Positions 7,673 to 16,968 of a stretch of 64,000 nt of DNA are shown here, piece after piece. The position numbers and the translations under genes were made by a program. The DNA is from Thermosulfurimonas sp. F29 (GTDB lineage Bacteria; Desulfobacterota; Thermodesulfobacteria; Thermodesulfobacteriales; Thermodesulfobacteriaceae). The stretch covers positions 248,001-312,000 of the forward strand of contig NZ_JAIFYA010000002.1 of assembly GCF_019688735.1 (NCBI RefSeq), read 5' to 3'. The notes beneath the pieces were generated by a model. That model ran no database searches and was not told the origin of the DNA. It was given only the letters and a program-made list of their open reading frames with translations. Every line of letters starts with the position of its first letter. Positions within the stretch are counted from its first letter, which is position 1.

Positions 7673-8482
7673 ATGAAAATCGTAATCTGTGGCAAGGGGG
7701 GTAGCGGTAAGAGTACTCTTACCGCCTTATTGGCCGCATTCCTGGCCGAACAGAACCGGGGTGTGCTGGTAGTGGATGCGGACGAGTCCAACCCCGGGCT
7801 TTATCGTCTGCTCGGTTTCGAGAGCCCTCCCCGCACCCTGATGGATCTTCTGGGAGGCAAGGATTCCGTCCGGGAAAAACTGAGGCGGAAGATCCGGAAT
7901 GAAGGAAGAGAAGAGGTGAATCTTTTTGAAAGGGAGAGGATTTTTCCCGGGGATATCCCGGGGGACTTCCTGCGGCGGTGGGGGAGCTGCCTGCTTGTGG
8001 TGGTGGGGAAGGTCGCTCGTGCCCGGGAGGGATGTGCCTGTCCGATGGGGGTGGTGGCCAGGGAGTTTTTGAGGCGGCTTGAGACTCCTCCCGGAGAGAT
8101 CGTGCTGGTGGATACCGAGGCCGGGGTGGAACACTTCGGACGCGGGCTCGAGACCGCGGTAGACGGAGTGCTTGCGGTGGTGGAACCATCCCTGGAGTCC
8201 GTAGTGCTTGCGGAAAGAATAAGGGACCTCGCCATCGGTTCCGGAGCACACTTTCTGGGTGTGGTTTTGAACCGGCTCACCCCCGAGGCCGAGGTCATTC
8301 TGGGGGAGGAGGTCAAAAGGAGGGGACTCCCGGTGCTAGGAAGGTTCGGGGTGAGGCCGGAATTCACCGGGGCTTCCCTCCGGGGCGAAAGAGTCCCTCT
8401 ATCCGAAGAAATCCGGGGGGAGCTGGTCCACATTCTTCAGGGTATCCAGGGGCGAATCCTGGAGAGGGCCATCCGATCATGA
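7673..8482 (+). CDS. CooC-type nickel-chaperone ATPase
   Basis: A 269-residue MinD/ArsA-type P-loop ATPase. The deviant Walker A is GKGGSGKST at residues 7-15 with the signature lysine; DADESNPGLYRLLG follows, and VDTEAGVEHFGRG is the switch II region. A Cys-x-Cys pair (C121 and C123, in GCACPMG) matches the metal-binding motif of CooC, the ATPase that helps insert nickel into CO dehydrogenase. Its place inside a NikR-controlled uptake operon supports a nickel role. No CODH genes are in the window, so it may serve uptake or demetallation rather than enzyme maturation. The stop overlaps the next ATG. Confidence 0.85.
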   Translation: MKIVICGKGGSGKSTLTALLAAFLAEQNRGVLVVDADESNPGLYRLLGFESPPRTLMDLLGGKDSVREKLRRKIRNEGREEVNLFERERIFPGDIPGDFLRRWGSCLLVVVGKVARAREGCACPMGVVAREFLRRLETPPGEIVLVDTEAGVEHFGRGLETAVDGVLAVVEPSLESVVLAERIRDLAIGSGAHFLGVVLNRLTPEAEVILGEEVKRRGLPVLGRFGVRPEFTGASLRGERVPLSEEIRGELVHILQGIQGRILERAIRS

Positions 8483-9450
8483 GGGTGAGGTATGCACTCA
8501 TTTTCGCGCTTATTGTGCTGGGCTGGGGGAGGGCTCTGGCCGTTCCGCACATCCTGGTGGTCAAAGAGGCCTCCGGTCGCAGGGTAGAGGTTCGGGTACC
8601 GGTAAAGAGGGCGGTTTTCCTCATCGGCTACGAGCTCATCCCTTATCTCGATCTCTGGGATCAAACGGTGGGGATTAGTTTGTGGGCCAAACGATACAGT
8701 GATCTCCTCAGGGAGGTCGGCGCGGAAAGGTTGAGGAAAATTCCTTCGGTGGGGACGGCCACTCAGGTAAATCCGGAGGCCCTGGCCCTTCTTTCTCCTG
8801 ATCTGATCGTTACCTGGGCGTATCGCCCGGAAACCGTTAAGGTCCTTGAAGAGTTTCTGGGGGAGAGGAATCACACCGCGATTATCGCCATCTCTCCGGA
8901 GAGTCTTAAGGACTTGCGCTCTACCATGAGACTTCTGGCCGAACTTTTCGGCAAGGAGGAACGCCTCCGGCGGGTGAACAGAGCCATGGAGGGGATCTTC
9001 TCCCTGGTCAGGGAGCGCCTCCGGGGCCTTAAGGAAAACGAAAAGAAACGGGTCCTCTGGCTGTGGGGGGACCGATGTCACTGCCAGGTGGCCGGCGGAA
9101 GAGGGGTGGTGGCGGACATTCTGCGCCTTTCCGGCGGGAAAAACTGTGCCGGAGCCATCGATCATCCCTATCCCAGGGTCTCTCCCGAAAGGATTGTCCT
9201 CTGGAACCCGCAGGTCATCTTCATCTGGGGAAATGCCCCCTACGGAGTGAAGGACATCCTCCGGGACCGGAGACTGGCCGAGGTCGCGGCCGTAAAACGC
9301 GGAGCCGTTTTCAAGGCCCCTGCCTGGTCCACCTGGTCGCCCAGGGTGGCTCTGATAACCCTGTGGGTGGCCATGAAGATCTATCCCGAAAGGTTTCGCG
9401 GAATTTCCTTCAGGACCCTGGTGGAGAGGTTCAACCGGGATGCCCTCTAA
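8479..9450 (+). CDS. ABC importer periplasmic binding protein (FecB/BtuF type)
   Basis: A 323-residue class III binding protein with signal peptide (about 1-21, GRALA). The mature part shows the two-lobe PF01497 pattern: KRAVFLIGYELIPYLDLWDQ, SVGTATQVNPEALALLSPDLIV, then the long inter-lobe helix and the second lobe with RVSPERIVLWNPQVIFIWG. An unusual Cys-His-Cys (GDRCHCQVAGG) lies at the start of the second lobe and could bind metal. It starts with ATG overlapping the CooC stop and is coupled to a FecCD-type permease. The family carries haem, siderophores, cobalamin and chelated metals; nickel chelate is inferred from the operon. Confidence 0.88.
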   Translation: MRVRYALIFALIVLGWGRALAVPHILVVKEASGRRVEVRVPVKRAVFLIGYELIPYLDLWDQTVGISLWAKRYSDLLREVGAERLRKIPSVGTATQVNPEALALLSPDLIVTWAYRPETVKVLEEFLGERNHTAIIAISPESLKDLRSTMRLLAELFGKEERLRRVNRAMEGIFSLVRERLRGLKENEKKRVLWLWGDRCHCQVAGGRGVVADILRLSGGKNCAGAIDHPYPRVSPERIVLWNPQVIFIWGNAPYGVKDILRDRRLAEVAAVKRGAVFKAPAWSTWSPRVALITLWVAMKIYPERFRGISFRTLVERFNRDAL

Positions 9451-10474
9451 CCCTCTCTCCCCCTCGAGAGGCCTCTGGCGAAGGGAGGCCCTTATGGTAA
9501 TCGCAAGTATTCTGGCGATTTATCTTTCTATTTCCTTGGGACCGGCGGGTTTTAAACCCGGTTTGGCTCTCAAGGTCCTCTGGGCAAAACTCCGGGGGGG
9601 AGCTCCCGGAATAAGTCCCGGAATTTTAAATATTTTCTGGGAGATCCGAACCCCCAGGGTCCTGCTCGCGGCCCTGGTAGGGGCGGCTCTGGCCTCCTCC
9701 GGAGCGGCTCTTCAGGCCGTCTTTCGTAATCCGCTGGTGGATCCCTATCTCCTGGGGCTTTCCGCCGGGGGAGCGCTGGGGTGTGCGGTGGCCGTGGCCT
9801 GGTTGCCGCGGGTGCCGGTGTCGCTTCCGGCCTTTCTTTTCGCTTACCTGGCCGCCTTCCTGACCTACGGAGTGGCCCGATTATCCGGAGAGGTCTCCCG
9901 TATAAGTCTCATCCTCTCCGGGATTATCGTCTCCGCAGGACTCATGGCCCTGGTCTCCCTCATAAAATTCGTGGTGGATCCGCACCGCATGGCCGAAATC
10001 GTGACCTGGATGATGGGAAGCTTCGCTCTGAGCACCTGGGAGGTCGTCAGGCAGACCTTCCTTCCCGTGATCCTGGGACTTGTGGGGTTGCATCTATTGA
10101 GATTCCGGCTGAATCTCCTTTCCCTTTCCGAGGACGAGGCCAGGAGTCTGGGGGTCTCGGTGGAGAGGGAGCGAGCCGTCGTTATGGGCCTTGCGGCCCT
10201 GACGGTGGGGGCCGGTGTGGCCGCAGCCGGTATCGTGGGCTGGGTGGGATTGATGGTCCCTCACCTGGTTCGGCTCTCGGTAGGACCGGATCATCGGCGG
10301 CTGATCCCCCTTTCCATGTGCACCGGAGCGGGTCTCCTGGTGATCTCCGACACCCTGGCCCGCACCCTCACCTCCTTTGATCTCCCCGTGGGGATCATTA
10401 CCTCTCTCACCGGTATCCCCTTTTTCATTTATCTCCTCAGGCAGCAACGGACCGGGGGCTGGGAGCATGCTTGA
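9440..10474 (+). CDS. ABC importer permease (FecCD/BtuC type)
   Basis: A 344-residue polytopic permease of the FecCD family with about ten helices. Family signatures seen are EIRTPRVLLAALVGAALASSGAALQ and FRNPLVDPYLLGLSAGGALG near the N-terminal third, and GIVGWVGLMVPHLVRLSVGPDHR, the ATPase-contacting region, near the C-terminus. The ATG at 9440 overlaps the binding-protein gene by 11 bases; a second ATG at 9494 is possible but would leave a gap and trim little. It forms the membrane channel of the type II importer with the flanking genes. Confidence 0.93.
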   Translation: MPSNPLSPSRGLWRREALMVIASILAIYLSISLGPAGFKPGLALKVLWAKLRGGAPGISPGILNIFWEIRTPRVLLAALVGAALASSGAALQAVFRNPLVDPYLLGLSAGGALGCAVAVAWLPRVPVSLPAFLFAYLAAFLTYGVARLSGEVSRISLILSGIIVSAGLMALVSLIKFVVDPHRMAEIVTWMMGSFALSTWEVVRQTFLPVILGLVGLHLLRFRLNLLSLSEDEARSLGVSVERERAVVMGLAALTVGAGVAAAGIVGWVGLMVPHLVRLSVGPDHRRLIPLSMCTGAGLLVISDTLARTLTSFDLPVGIITSLTGIPFFIYLLRQQRTGGWEHA

Positions 10475-11249
10475 GGTCCGTGACCTCTCCTTCGCCCGGA
10501 TTCTCAATGCGGTAAACCTGAAGCTCCGCCGGGGGGAATTCGTGATCCTTCTCGGCCCCAACGGAGCCGGAAAGACCACCCTGTTGAGGTGTATTCTCGG
10601 ACTATGTTCTCCGATCGAGGGCGAGATCGTCGTCTGCGGACATCCTTTGAGACGCCTTGCCTCTAAAGAGAGGGCCCGGCTCCTGGCCTATGTTCCTCAG
10701 TCCTATCAACCGGTCTTTCCCTATACCGTCCTGGACTTCGTCCTGCTGGGACGCACCCCTCACTTGGGATTTCTATCGCATCCCGGAAAAAGGGACGAAA
10801 TCAAGGCCAGGAAAGTGCTTCGGGAGCTGGGGCTTGAGCCCCTCCTTCACCGTTACCTTACGAATCTTTCCGGCGGAGAGCGCCAGCTGGTGCTGTTCGC
10901 AAGGGCCCTCCTTCAGGAGGCTCCGATATTGCTCCTTGACGAACCCATCGCCAACCTGGATCTCAAACATCAGCTCCGGGTACTTTCCAGTGTCCACAGG
11001 CTGGTCAGAGAGAAAGGACTTACGGTGCTGGCCACCCTTCACGACCCGAATCTGGCCTTCGGTTTTGCCGATCGAGTCGTTCTTCTCAAGAAGGGGCGGG
11101 TACTTGCGGAAATGAACCCCCGGACACACCCCGGAGCCAAGGAACTTTTAGAGGAACTTTACGAGATTCCCCTGGAGATTCTACACTTTCGCGGCTATCC
11201 CCTAGTGTCCCTCACCGGTGCTTTTCCGAAAAATTTCCCTCGGAGGTGA
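10467..11249 (+). CDS. ABC importer ATPase (FecE/BtuD type)
   Basis: A 260-residue ATPase. The start is the ATG at 10467 (MLEVRDLSF), overlapping the permease end by 8 bases; an upstream frame extension is a shadow of the permease. Walker A is LGPNGAGKTT, the Q-loop VPQSY, the ABC signature NLSGGERQLVL, Walker B ILLLDEPIANLD, and the switch His is in ATLHDPNLA. It energises the importer made with the two preceding genes. The stop overlaps the CobN GTG (GTGA). Confidence 0.95.
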   Translation: MLEVRDLSFARILNAVNLKLRRGEFVILLGPNGAGKTTLLRCILGLCSPIEGEIVVCGHPLRRLASKERARLLAYVPQSYQPVFPYTVLDFVLLGRTPHLGFLSHPGKRDEIKARKVLRELGLEPLLHRYLTNLSGGERQLVLFARALLQEAPILLLDEPIANLDLKHQLRVLSSVHRLVREKGLTVLATLHDPNLAFGFADRVVLLKKGRVLAEMNPRTHPGAKELLEELYEIPLEILHFRGYPLVSLTGAFPKNFPRR

Positions 11250-14200
11250 AGACCGTGAAAATCGGGGCCATTTTGTGGGCCAGTTATGTTCCCGTTCTGA
11301 CCCGAGCCGCCGCCAGAGTCCGTGATCTGGGCCTTGAGGTCAGGATTTTTTCTTCCCGCACCCTGGAGGCCCATCCCGAAAAGAGGGAGGAGGCCCTTGT
11401 CGAGCTCGCCCGGGCCGACATCATCCTCCTTTACCGCTCCGGTGATTCTTTCTGGGAGGAAATACTCCCTCGCCTGACCGAACTGGGAAACACCCGTCCC
11501 CTGGTATCCCTGGGATACGATCCCGCGTATTTGACCCTTTCTAATGTCTCCCCGGAGGTGGTTCAGAAGGCCCTGCGTTATGTCCTCTACGGAGGAGAGG
11601 AAAACTTCGTGAATCTTCTTCTCTATCTCGCTTCCGCTCTGGGGGGCCTCGATGTTTCCCATCGGGACCCCGAGCCCCTTCCCCTGGCCGGTATATATCA
11701 CCCTCGGGCCCCTAAAGTCTTTACCGACACCGGGGAATACCTCGCGTGGTACCGCCCCTCTCCGGGAACCCCCCTGGTGGGGATCCTTTATTCCCGTCAC
11801 AACTGGGTAAACGGGGAAATGGAGGTGGAGAGGGCTTTGATAGAGGAATTTGAGGCTCAGGGGCTCGGGGTGATACCGGTGTTCAGCTATAGCGTGAAGG
11901 ACGAGAGTCTCGGAAGCGAGGGCCCCGGGGAGGCGATAAGAAAGTTTCTTCTGGCCGACGGGCTTCCCCGAATAGAGGCCCTGATCAAACTCGTCCTTTT
12001 CTTCCTGGGAAGTACCCGCGAGAAGGACCTTTCGGATCCTTCGGTTTCCACTTCCGGGGTGGAGGTCCTTCGCCGGCTCGGAGTTCCGGTATTTCAGCCG
12101 GTGGTGGCTTACTATCGCACGGTGAGCGAGTGGGAAGAGGATCCCCGGGGACTTTCGGCGGAGGTCGCCTGGTCGGTGGCCCTTCCGGAATTCGAGGGAG
12201 TCATAGAGCCTCTTTTCATCGGCGCCATGAAAAGGGAAGAGGATCCCCTGACCGGGGCCGTTCTGGAACGGCGGGTCCCGGTGAGGGAGAGGGTTCGGAG
12301 GCTGGTGAGGAGGGTTAAGGCCTGGATCGAACTCCGTTGCAAGCCTCCTGCGGAACGCCGGGTGGTCCTGGTGTTGCACAATAATCCCTGTGCCTCCGTG
12401 GAGGCCACGGTGGGGGCCGGGGCCCATCTGGATACCCTTGAGAGTGTGGCCCGGATCCTGAAACGGCTTAGGCTTAAGGGCTATCGCATCGAGGGAGAGC
12501 CCGAAAACGGAAAGGAACTGATTGACCTGATCCTCAAAAGGAAGGCTATTTCGGAATTCCGGTGGACCACGGTGGAGGAAATCGTGAAAAAGGGGGGTGC
12601 CCTGGCCATGGTTCCGCTTGAGGAGTACCTCTCCTGGTGGGAGGAATTTCCGGAGGAAGTTCGCCTGAGGATGAGGGAGGCCTGGGGGGAGCCCCCGGGG
12701 GAGGAGAAGAACGGTGTCCCCGCGGCCATGGTGCATGAGGGAAAGATCGTGGTCACCGGGCTTCGTTTCGGAAACGCGGTGGTCTGCGTTCAACCCAAGC
12801 GGGGCTGTGCCGGTCCGCGCTGTGACGGGAAGGTATGCAAGATCCTTCACGATCCCGAGGTTCCTCCTCCCCACCAGTATGTGGCCACCTACCGCTGGCT
12901 CGAGAGGGTCTTCGGAGCGGATGTGATCATCCATGTGGGCACCCACGGCAACCTGGAATTTCTTCCGGGAAAGGGGGTAGGGCTCTCCGCGTCCTGTTTT
13001 CCTGATCTCTCCATTCACGAGCGCCCTCATCTTTACATTTATAATTCCGACAATCCCCCGGAGGGCACCATCGCCAAACGGCGAAGTTATGCCGTTCTGG
13101 TGGATCACCTGCAGACGGTCCTTGAGGCCGGAGGGCTTTATGAGGGTTATCTTGAGCTGGATCGACTCCTTGAGGAATACGAGAGGGCGGCTGCGGGAAG
13201 CCCGGCCCGGGCCCACGAGATACTTCACCGTCTGGTTGATCTTGTTCGGAAAACCGGTCTCGACCGGGAGGTGAATTCCCCGGAGGAGATCGGACCGGAG
13301 GAGTTCGTCCGTCGCATTCACGAGGCCCTGACCCGCCTGCGAAGTACCCAGGTGCCCCGGGGTATGCACATCTTCGGAGAGATTCCCCGGGGCGAAAGAC
13401 TGGCCGAATTCATACGAGCCGTTCTGCGCCACGATTCCGGGGAGCCTTCGGATCTCCGGCGGGTGATGGCCCGGGCTCTGGGTTTTCGGCTGGAGGATCT
13501 CCTGCAGGACCCTTCCAGAGGTCGGCTCCTCGAGCGGGTGGAGAAACTTTCCGGCGAATTCGTCCGCGGCGTTCTCGATGGAAAAAAGGCCGGTGAAGTT
13601 CTCGTCCGTCTCTGCGGAAAGGAGGCTTCCGAGAGGATCCCCGCGGGACACCTGGAAGAGTTGGTCTCCCGGATAAAGGATCTCAAAAGCCGCATCGAGG
13701 CCTCGGACGAGATGGGGGCCCTACTTTACGGGATCTCCGGGGGGTACATCCCTCCCGGGCCCTCCGGACTCATAACCCGTGGCCGGGACGACATTCTTCC
13801 CACTGGGAGGAACTTTTACTCCCTTGATCCCGAAAGGGTTCCCACGAAAGCGGCCTACGCCGTGGGCGTCAGGCTGGCCGAGGCCTTACTCGAAAAGTTT
13901 CGGAAAGACGAGGGGAGGCTTCCCGAAAATGTGGCTTTTTACTGGATGTGCACGGACATCATGTGGAGCGAAGGGGAGGTCATGAGCCAGATACTCTACC
14001 TGCTGGGGGTGAGACCGGTCTGGCTCCCCAACGGCCGGATAAAGGGGCTTGAGGTCATTCCGCTCCACGAACTCGGTCGCCCCCGCATAGATGTCACGAT
14101 CAGGGTTTCCGGAATCACCAGAGACAACTTCCCCCGATGTCTGGAGCTGGTGGACGAGGCGGTGTGTCTGGTGGCGGAGCTTGAGGAACCCCCGGAGATG

Positions 14201-15112
14201 AACTTCGTGCGCAGACACACCCTGGAACGGCTCGAAAAGCTGGGAGGCAGAAAGGACGCCTTCCGCAGGGCCACCTTCCGGCTCTTCGCTTCTCCTCCGG
14301 GCACCTATCAGTCCGGGGTGAACCTTGCGGTTTACGCCTCAGCCTGGAAAACCGAGAAGGATCTCGCCGAGGTCTTTCTGTACTGGAACGGCTACGCTTA
14401 CGGAAAAGGCGTCTTCGGAGAGAAGGCCCATCGGGAATTTGCCGAAGGTCTCCGCACGGTGGAGGCCACCTTCAACAATTCCCTCACCGATGAATACGAT
14501 CTTTTCGGTTGCTGCTGCTACTTCGGTACCCACGGCGGACTTACGGTGGCCGCAAGGGAACTCTCCGGGAAAAGGATAAGGGCCTACTACGGTGATACCA
14601 GGGAGAGGGCGGCGGTTGAGGTTCGTGACCTTGCCGACGAGATCCGGCGGGTGGCCAGGGCCAAACTCCTGAATCCGCGCTGGATAGAGGGCATGAAACA
14701 GCATGGCTACAAGGGAGCGGCGGAGATCTCCAAGCGCATCGGGCGCCTCTTCGGCTGGCAGGCCACCACCGGTGAGGTGGACGACTGGATCTTCGACGAG
14801 ATTACCCGTAAATTTGTGGTGGACAGAGAGAATCGAGAGTTCCTCATGAGGCACAACCCTTACGCCCTGGAGGAGATAGCCCGAAGGCTACTTGAGGCGG
14901 AGAAAAGGGGTCTCTGGAAGCCGGAGGCCGGATTGCTGGAAAAATTGAGAGACGCTTACCTTGAGCTCGAGGGACGCCTCGAGGACGCGATAGGAGAGAC
15001 CGGAGGCGATTTTCAGGGCGGGGCCGTGGACATGTATTCCGCCGATGAGGTGGCTGAATGGCAGGCGAGGATGAAGGACCTCCGCCGGGAAATCGGAGAG
15101 ATGTGGAAATGA
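11246..15112 (+). CDS. CobN/BchH-type metallochelatase large subunit
   Basis: A 1288-residue protein, the usual CobN length. Family hallmarks include NPKRGCAGPRCDG-like VQPKRGCAGPRCDGKVC, the metal-site region HVGTHGNLEFLPGKGVGLS, IYNSDNPPEGTIAKRRSYAV, FYWMCTDIMWSEGEV and the C-terminal MYSADEVAEWQ. CobN inserts cobalt into hydrogenobyrinate diamide in the aerobic B12 pathway, BchH inserts magnesium into protoporphyrin, and HmuS-type CobN homologues act in anaerobic haem use. No other tetrapyrrole-synthesis gene is here. In a NikR-controlled TonB/ABC operon it more probably removes metal from, or inserts it into, an imported tetrapyrrole. The partner ATPase follows with an ATGA overlap. Confidence 0.9.
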   Translation: MKTVKIGAILWASYVPVLTRAAARVRDLGLEVRIFSSRTLEAHPEKREEALVELARADIILLYRSGDSFWEEILPRLTELGNTRPLVSLGYDPAYLTLSNVSPEVVQKALRYVLYGGEENFVNLLLYLASALGGLDVSHRDPEPLPLAGIYHPRAPKVFTDTGEYLAWYRPSPGTPLVGILYSRHNWVNGEMEVERALIEEFEAQGLGVIPVFSYSVKDESLGSEGPGEAIRKFLLADGLPRIEALIKLVLFFLGSTREKDLSDPSVSTSGVEVLRRLGVPVFQPVVAYYRTVSEWEEDPRGLSAEVAWSVALPEFEGVIEPLFIGAMKREEDPLTGAVLERRVPVRERVRRLVRRVKAWIELRCKPPAERRVVLVLHNNPCASVEATVGAGAHLDTLESVARILKRLRLKGYRIEGEPENGKELIDLILKRKAISEFRWTTVEEIVKKGGALAMVPLEEYLSWWEEFPEEVRLRMREAWGEPPGEEKNGVPAAMVHEGKIVVTGLRFGNAVVCVQPKRGCAGPRCDGKVCKILHDPEVPPPHQYVATYRWLERVFGADVIIHVGTHGNLEFLPGKGVGLSASCFPDLSIHERPHLYIYNSDNPPEGTIAKRRSYAVLVDHLQTVLEAGGLYEGYLELDRLLEEYERAAAGSPARAHEILHRLVDLVRKTGLDREVNSPEEIGPEEFVRRIHEALTRLRSTQVPRGMHIFGEIPRGERLAEFIRAVLRHDSGEPSDLRRVMARALGFRLEDLLQDPSRGRLLERVEKLSGEFVRGVLDGKKAGEVLVRLCGKEASERIPAGHLEELVSRIKDLKSRIEASDEMGALLYGISGGYIPPGPSGLITRGRDDILPTGRNFYSLDPERVPTKAAYAVGVRLAEALLEKFRKDEGRLPENVAFYWMCTDIMWSEGEVMSQILYLLGVRPVWLPNGRIKGLEVIPLHELGRPRIDVTIRVSGITRDNFPRCLELVDEAVCLVAELEEPPEMNFVRRHTLERLEKLGGRKDAFRRATFRLFASPPGTYQSGVNLAVYASAWKTEKDLAEVFLYWNGYAYGKGVFGEKAHREFAEGLRTVEATFNNSLTDEYDLFGCCCYFGTHGGLTVAARELSGKRIRAYYGDTRERAAVEVRDLADEIRRVARAKLLNPRWIEGMKQHGYKGAAEISKRIGRLFGWQATTGEVDDWIFDEITRKFVVDRENREFLMRHNPYALEEIARRLLEAEKRGLWKPEAGLLEKLRDAYLELEGRLEDAIGETGGDFQGGAVDMYSADEVAEWQARMKDLRREIGEMWK

Positions 15113-16968
15113 CCGGAAGGCTCTATCCCCTTTCGGCCATAGTGGGGCAGAAAGAAATGAAGCTTGCCCTCATGCTCTGTGCGATAAACCCGCGGCTTTC
15201 GGGAGTGCTCCTTTCCGGAGAAAAGGGCACGGGAAAGTCCACCGCTGCCAGGGCCCTGGCCCGTCTTATCGAGGGGCCTTTCGTGAATCTTCCCCTTTCG
15301 GCCACGGAGGAACGATTGATCGGTCATCTTTGCCTGGAGGAGGCCTTAAAGCACGGTCGAAGGGTCTTCGTGCCGGGCCTTCTCTCTCAGGCCGAGGGCG
15401 GCGTGCTCTATGTGGACGAGATAAATCTTTTGCCTCCATCCATCGTTTCCCTCTTACTTTCCGCCTCGGAGTCCGGGCGATTCCTTCTGATCGGTTCAAT
15501 GAATCCCGAGGAGGGTCCCCTCTCTCCGCAACTCCTTGACCGTTTCGGTCTCTATGTGGAGGTATCCGCCGAAAGGGATCCGGGTCTGCGGGTGGAGATC
15601 CTGAGGAGACGCCTCTTCTGGGAGATGGATCCCGAGGATTTTGAGAAGACCTTTGCGGAGGAGGAGAGGAAGCTCCGTGAGGAAATCTTAAAGGCCAGGA
15701 GTCTCCTCCCCGGGGTCAGGATTTCCGGCTACCTTCGTACTCTCATAGCCCGGCTGGTCCTGGAGTCCGCCGCAGCCGGTCACCGGGCGGAGATCTTTCT
15801 TCTGGAGGCCGTCCGGGCGCATGCGGCTCTGGCGGGCCGCTCCGAGGCCATCCCCGAGGATGTGGAGTCCGTGGCCGAACTGGTTCTCGCCCACCGCAGA
15901 CGGGAGAGATCCCGTGGCAGACCTAAACCTCAGCCCGAAAGTAAGCCCGGGGAGGAAAACAAGGAAGACACCAGACCTCCTCGGGATGATTACTCCCCGG
16001 GGGAAAAAGAGGCCCCTCAAGGTCGTTCTCACGAAACGCCGACGGAGGGGCCGGGTGGAGAAGAGAACGGTCGTACCGATAAGAAACTTGCCGAACCCGA
16101 GGAGGTAAGGCCCGAGGAGGGCGAGGACAAAGTCTTTTCCGTGGGAGAGGTCTTCCGGGTGAGGGAGTTTAGCGACCATCGTGAACGGCCGCAACGGGTC
16201 AAGATTTTCGGTAAAAGATCTAAGGGATTTTCTCTTACCGGAAGGGGCTATTTCGTGAGGGCCGTTCCCTATAAGGGAGAGGGGGAGATAGCCCTTGTCC
16301 CCACCTTTCTTTCGGCGGCCTTAAAGCAGAGGATTCGCGGGGGTGGTTTCGGAAGGTTCGTCATCAGGAAGGAGGATCTCCGGGCCAAGCTCAAGCTGGT
16401 GAGGAGCTCTCGTCTCGTGGTCTTCTGTGTGGACGGTTCGGGTTCCATGGCCGCCGAGGCCCGGATGAGGGAAACCAAGGGAGCCATCATGAGCCTTCTT
16501 CTTTCGGCCTATCAGAGGCGGGACCGGGTGGCGCTCATGGTGTTTCGCGGGGAGCGCGCCAGAATGGTCCTCCCGCCCACCAATTCCGTGGATCGGGCCG
16601 CAAGGGTCCTTTCGGAACTTGGAGTGGGAGGATCAACCCCGCTTTCCGCCGCCCTCAGCGAACTTTACCGGTGGCTTGAGGATATACAGAGAAAGGACTC
16701 CCGCCTTCTCACCACCGTTATTTTAATCACCGACGGGCGAGGCAATGTCAGTCTCACCGGAAGACCCCCGCGAGAGGAGATCGAGATCCTGGCTACCAGG
16801 CTTTCGAGGAACTTTCCGCAGACCGAATTCGTGGTGGTGGACACCGAGGCCGGGATGGTGAGACTCGAGATGGCCCGGAGACTCGCCGAGCTCCTTTCCG
16901 CCCGTTACTTCACCCCCGAGGCCCTTCGGGCCGACCGCCTGCTCGAGATCGCCCGCAAGGCCGTATAA
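15109..16968 (+). CDS. Fused ChlI/ChlD-type AAA-VWA chelatase subunit
   Basis: A 619-residue protein that supplies ATP-driven work to the CobN-type subunit. The start is the ATG at 15109, overlapping the cobN stop. The N-terminal AAA+ module (about 1-270) has Walker A GEKGTGKST and Walker B GGVLYVDEINLL. A charged low-complexity linker (about 280-350) follows, then a von Willebrand A domain with the MIDAS motif DGSGS (near 441) and GGSTPLS. Magnesium and cobalt chelatases keep I and D subunits separate or fused; the fused form is common with CobN homologues in anaerobes. The last 246 bases are overlapped on the other strand by the cas6 reading frame. Confidence 0.92.
   Translation: MTGRLYPLSAIVGQKEMKLALMLCAINPRLSGVLLSGEKGTGKSTAARALARLIEGPFVNLPLSATEERLIGHLCLEEALKHGRRVFVPGLLSQAEGGVLYVDEINLLPPSIVSLLLSASESGRFLLIGSMNPEEGPLSPQLLDRFGLYVEVSAERDPGLRVEILRRRLFWEMDPEDFEKTFAEEERKLREEILKARSLLPGVRISGYLRTLIARLVLESAAAGHRAEIFLLEAVRAHAALAGRSEAIPEDVESVAELVLAHRRRERSRGRPKPQPESKPGEENKEDTRPPRDDYSPGEKEAPQGRSHETPTEGPGGEENGRTDKKLAEPEEVRPEEGEDKVFSVGEVFRVREFSDHRERPQRVKIFGKRSKGFSLTGRGYFVRAVPYKGEGEIALVPTFLSAALKQRIRGGGFGRFVIRKEDLRAKLKLVRSSRLVVFCVDGSGSMAAEARMRETKGAIMSLLLSAYQRRDRVALMVFRGERARMVLPPTNSVDRAARVLSELGVGGSTPLSAALSELYRWLEDIQRKDSRLLTTVILITDGRGNVSLTGRPPREEIEILATRLSRNFPQTEFVVVDTEAGMVRLEMARRLAELLSARYFTPEALRADRLLEIARKAV

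Noticed and set aside
11195-13651. 818-codon open frame on the minus strand inside cobN
   Set aside because: It is a GC-driven shadow: no family motifs, low-complexity His/Pro/Gly content, and the plus-strand CobN is clearly real.
11246-16968. Magnesium chelatase for chlorophyll synthesis
   Set aside because: No other chlorophyll genes and the large subunit carries CobN-type motifs; the NikR and TonB context fits metal uptake better.
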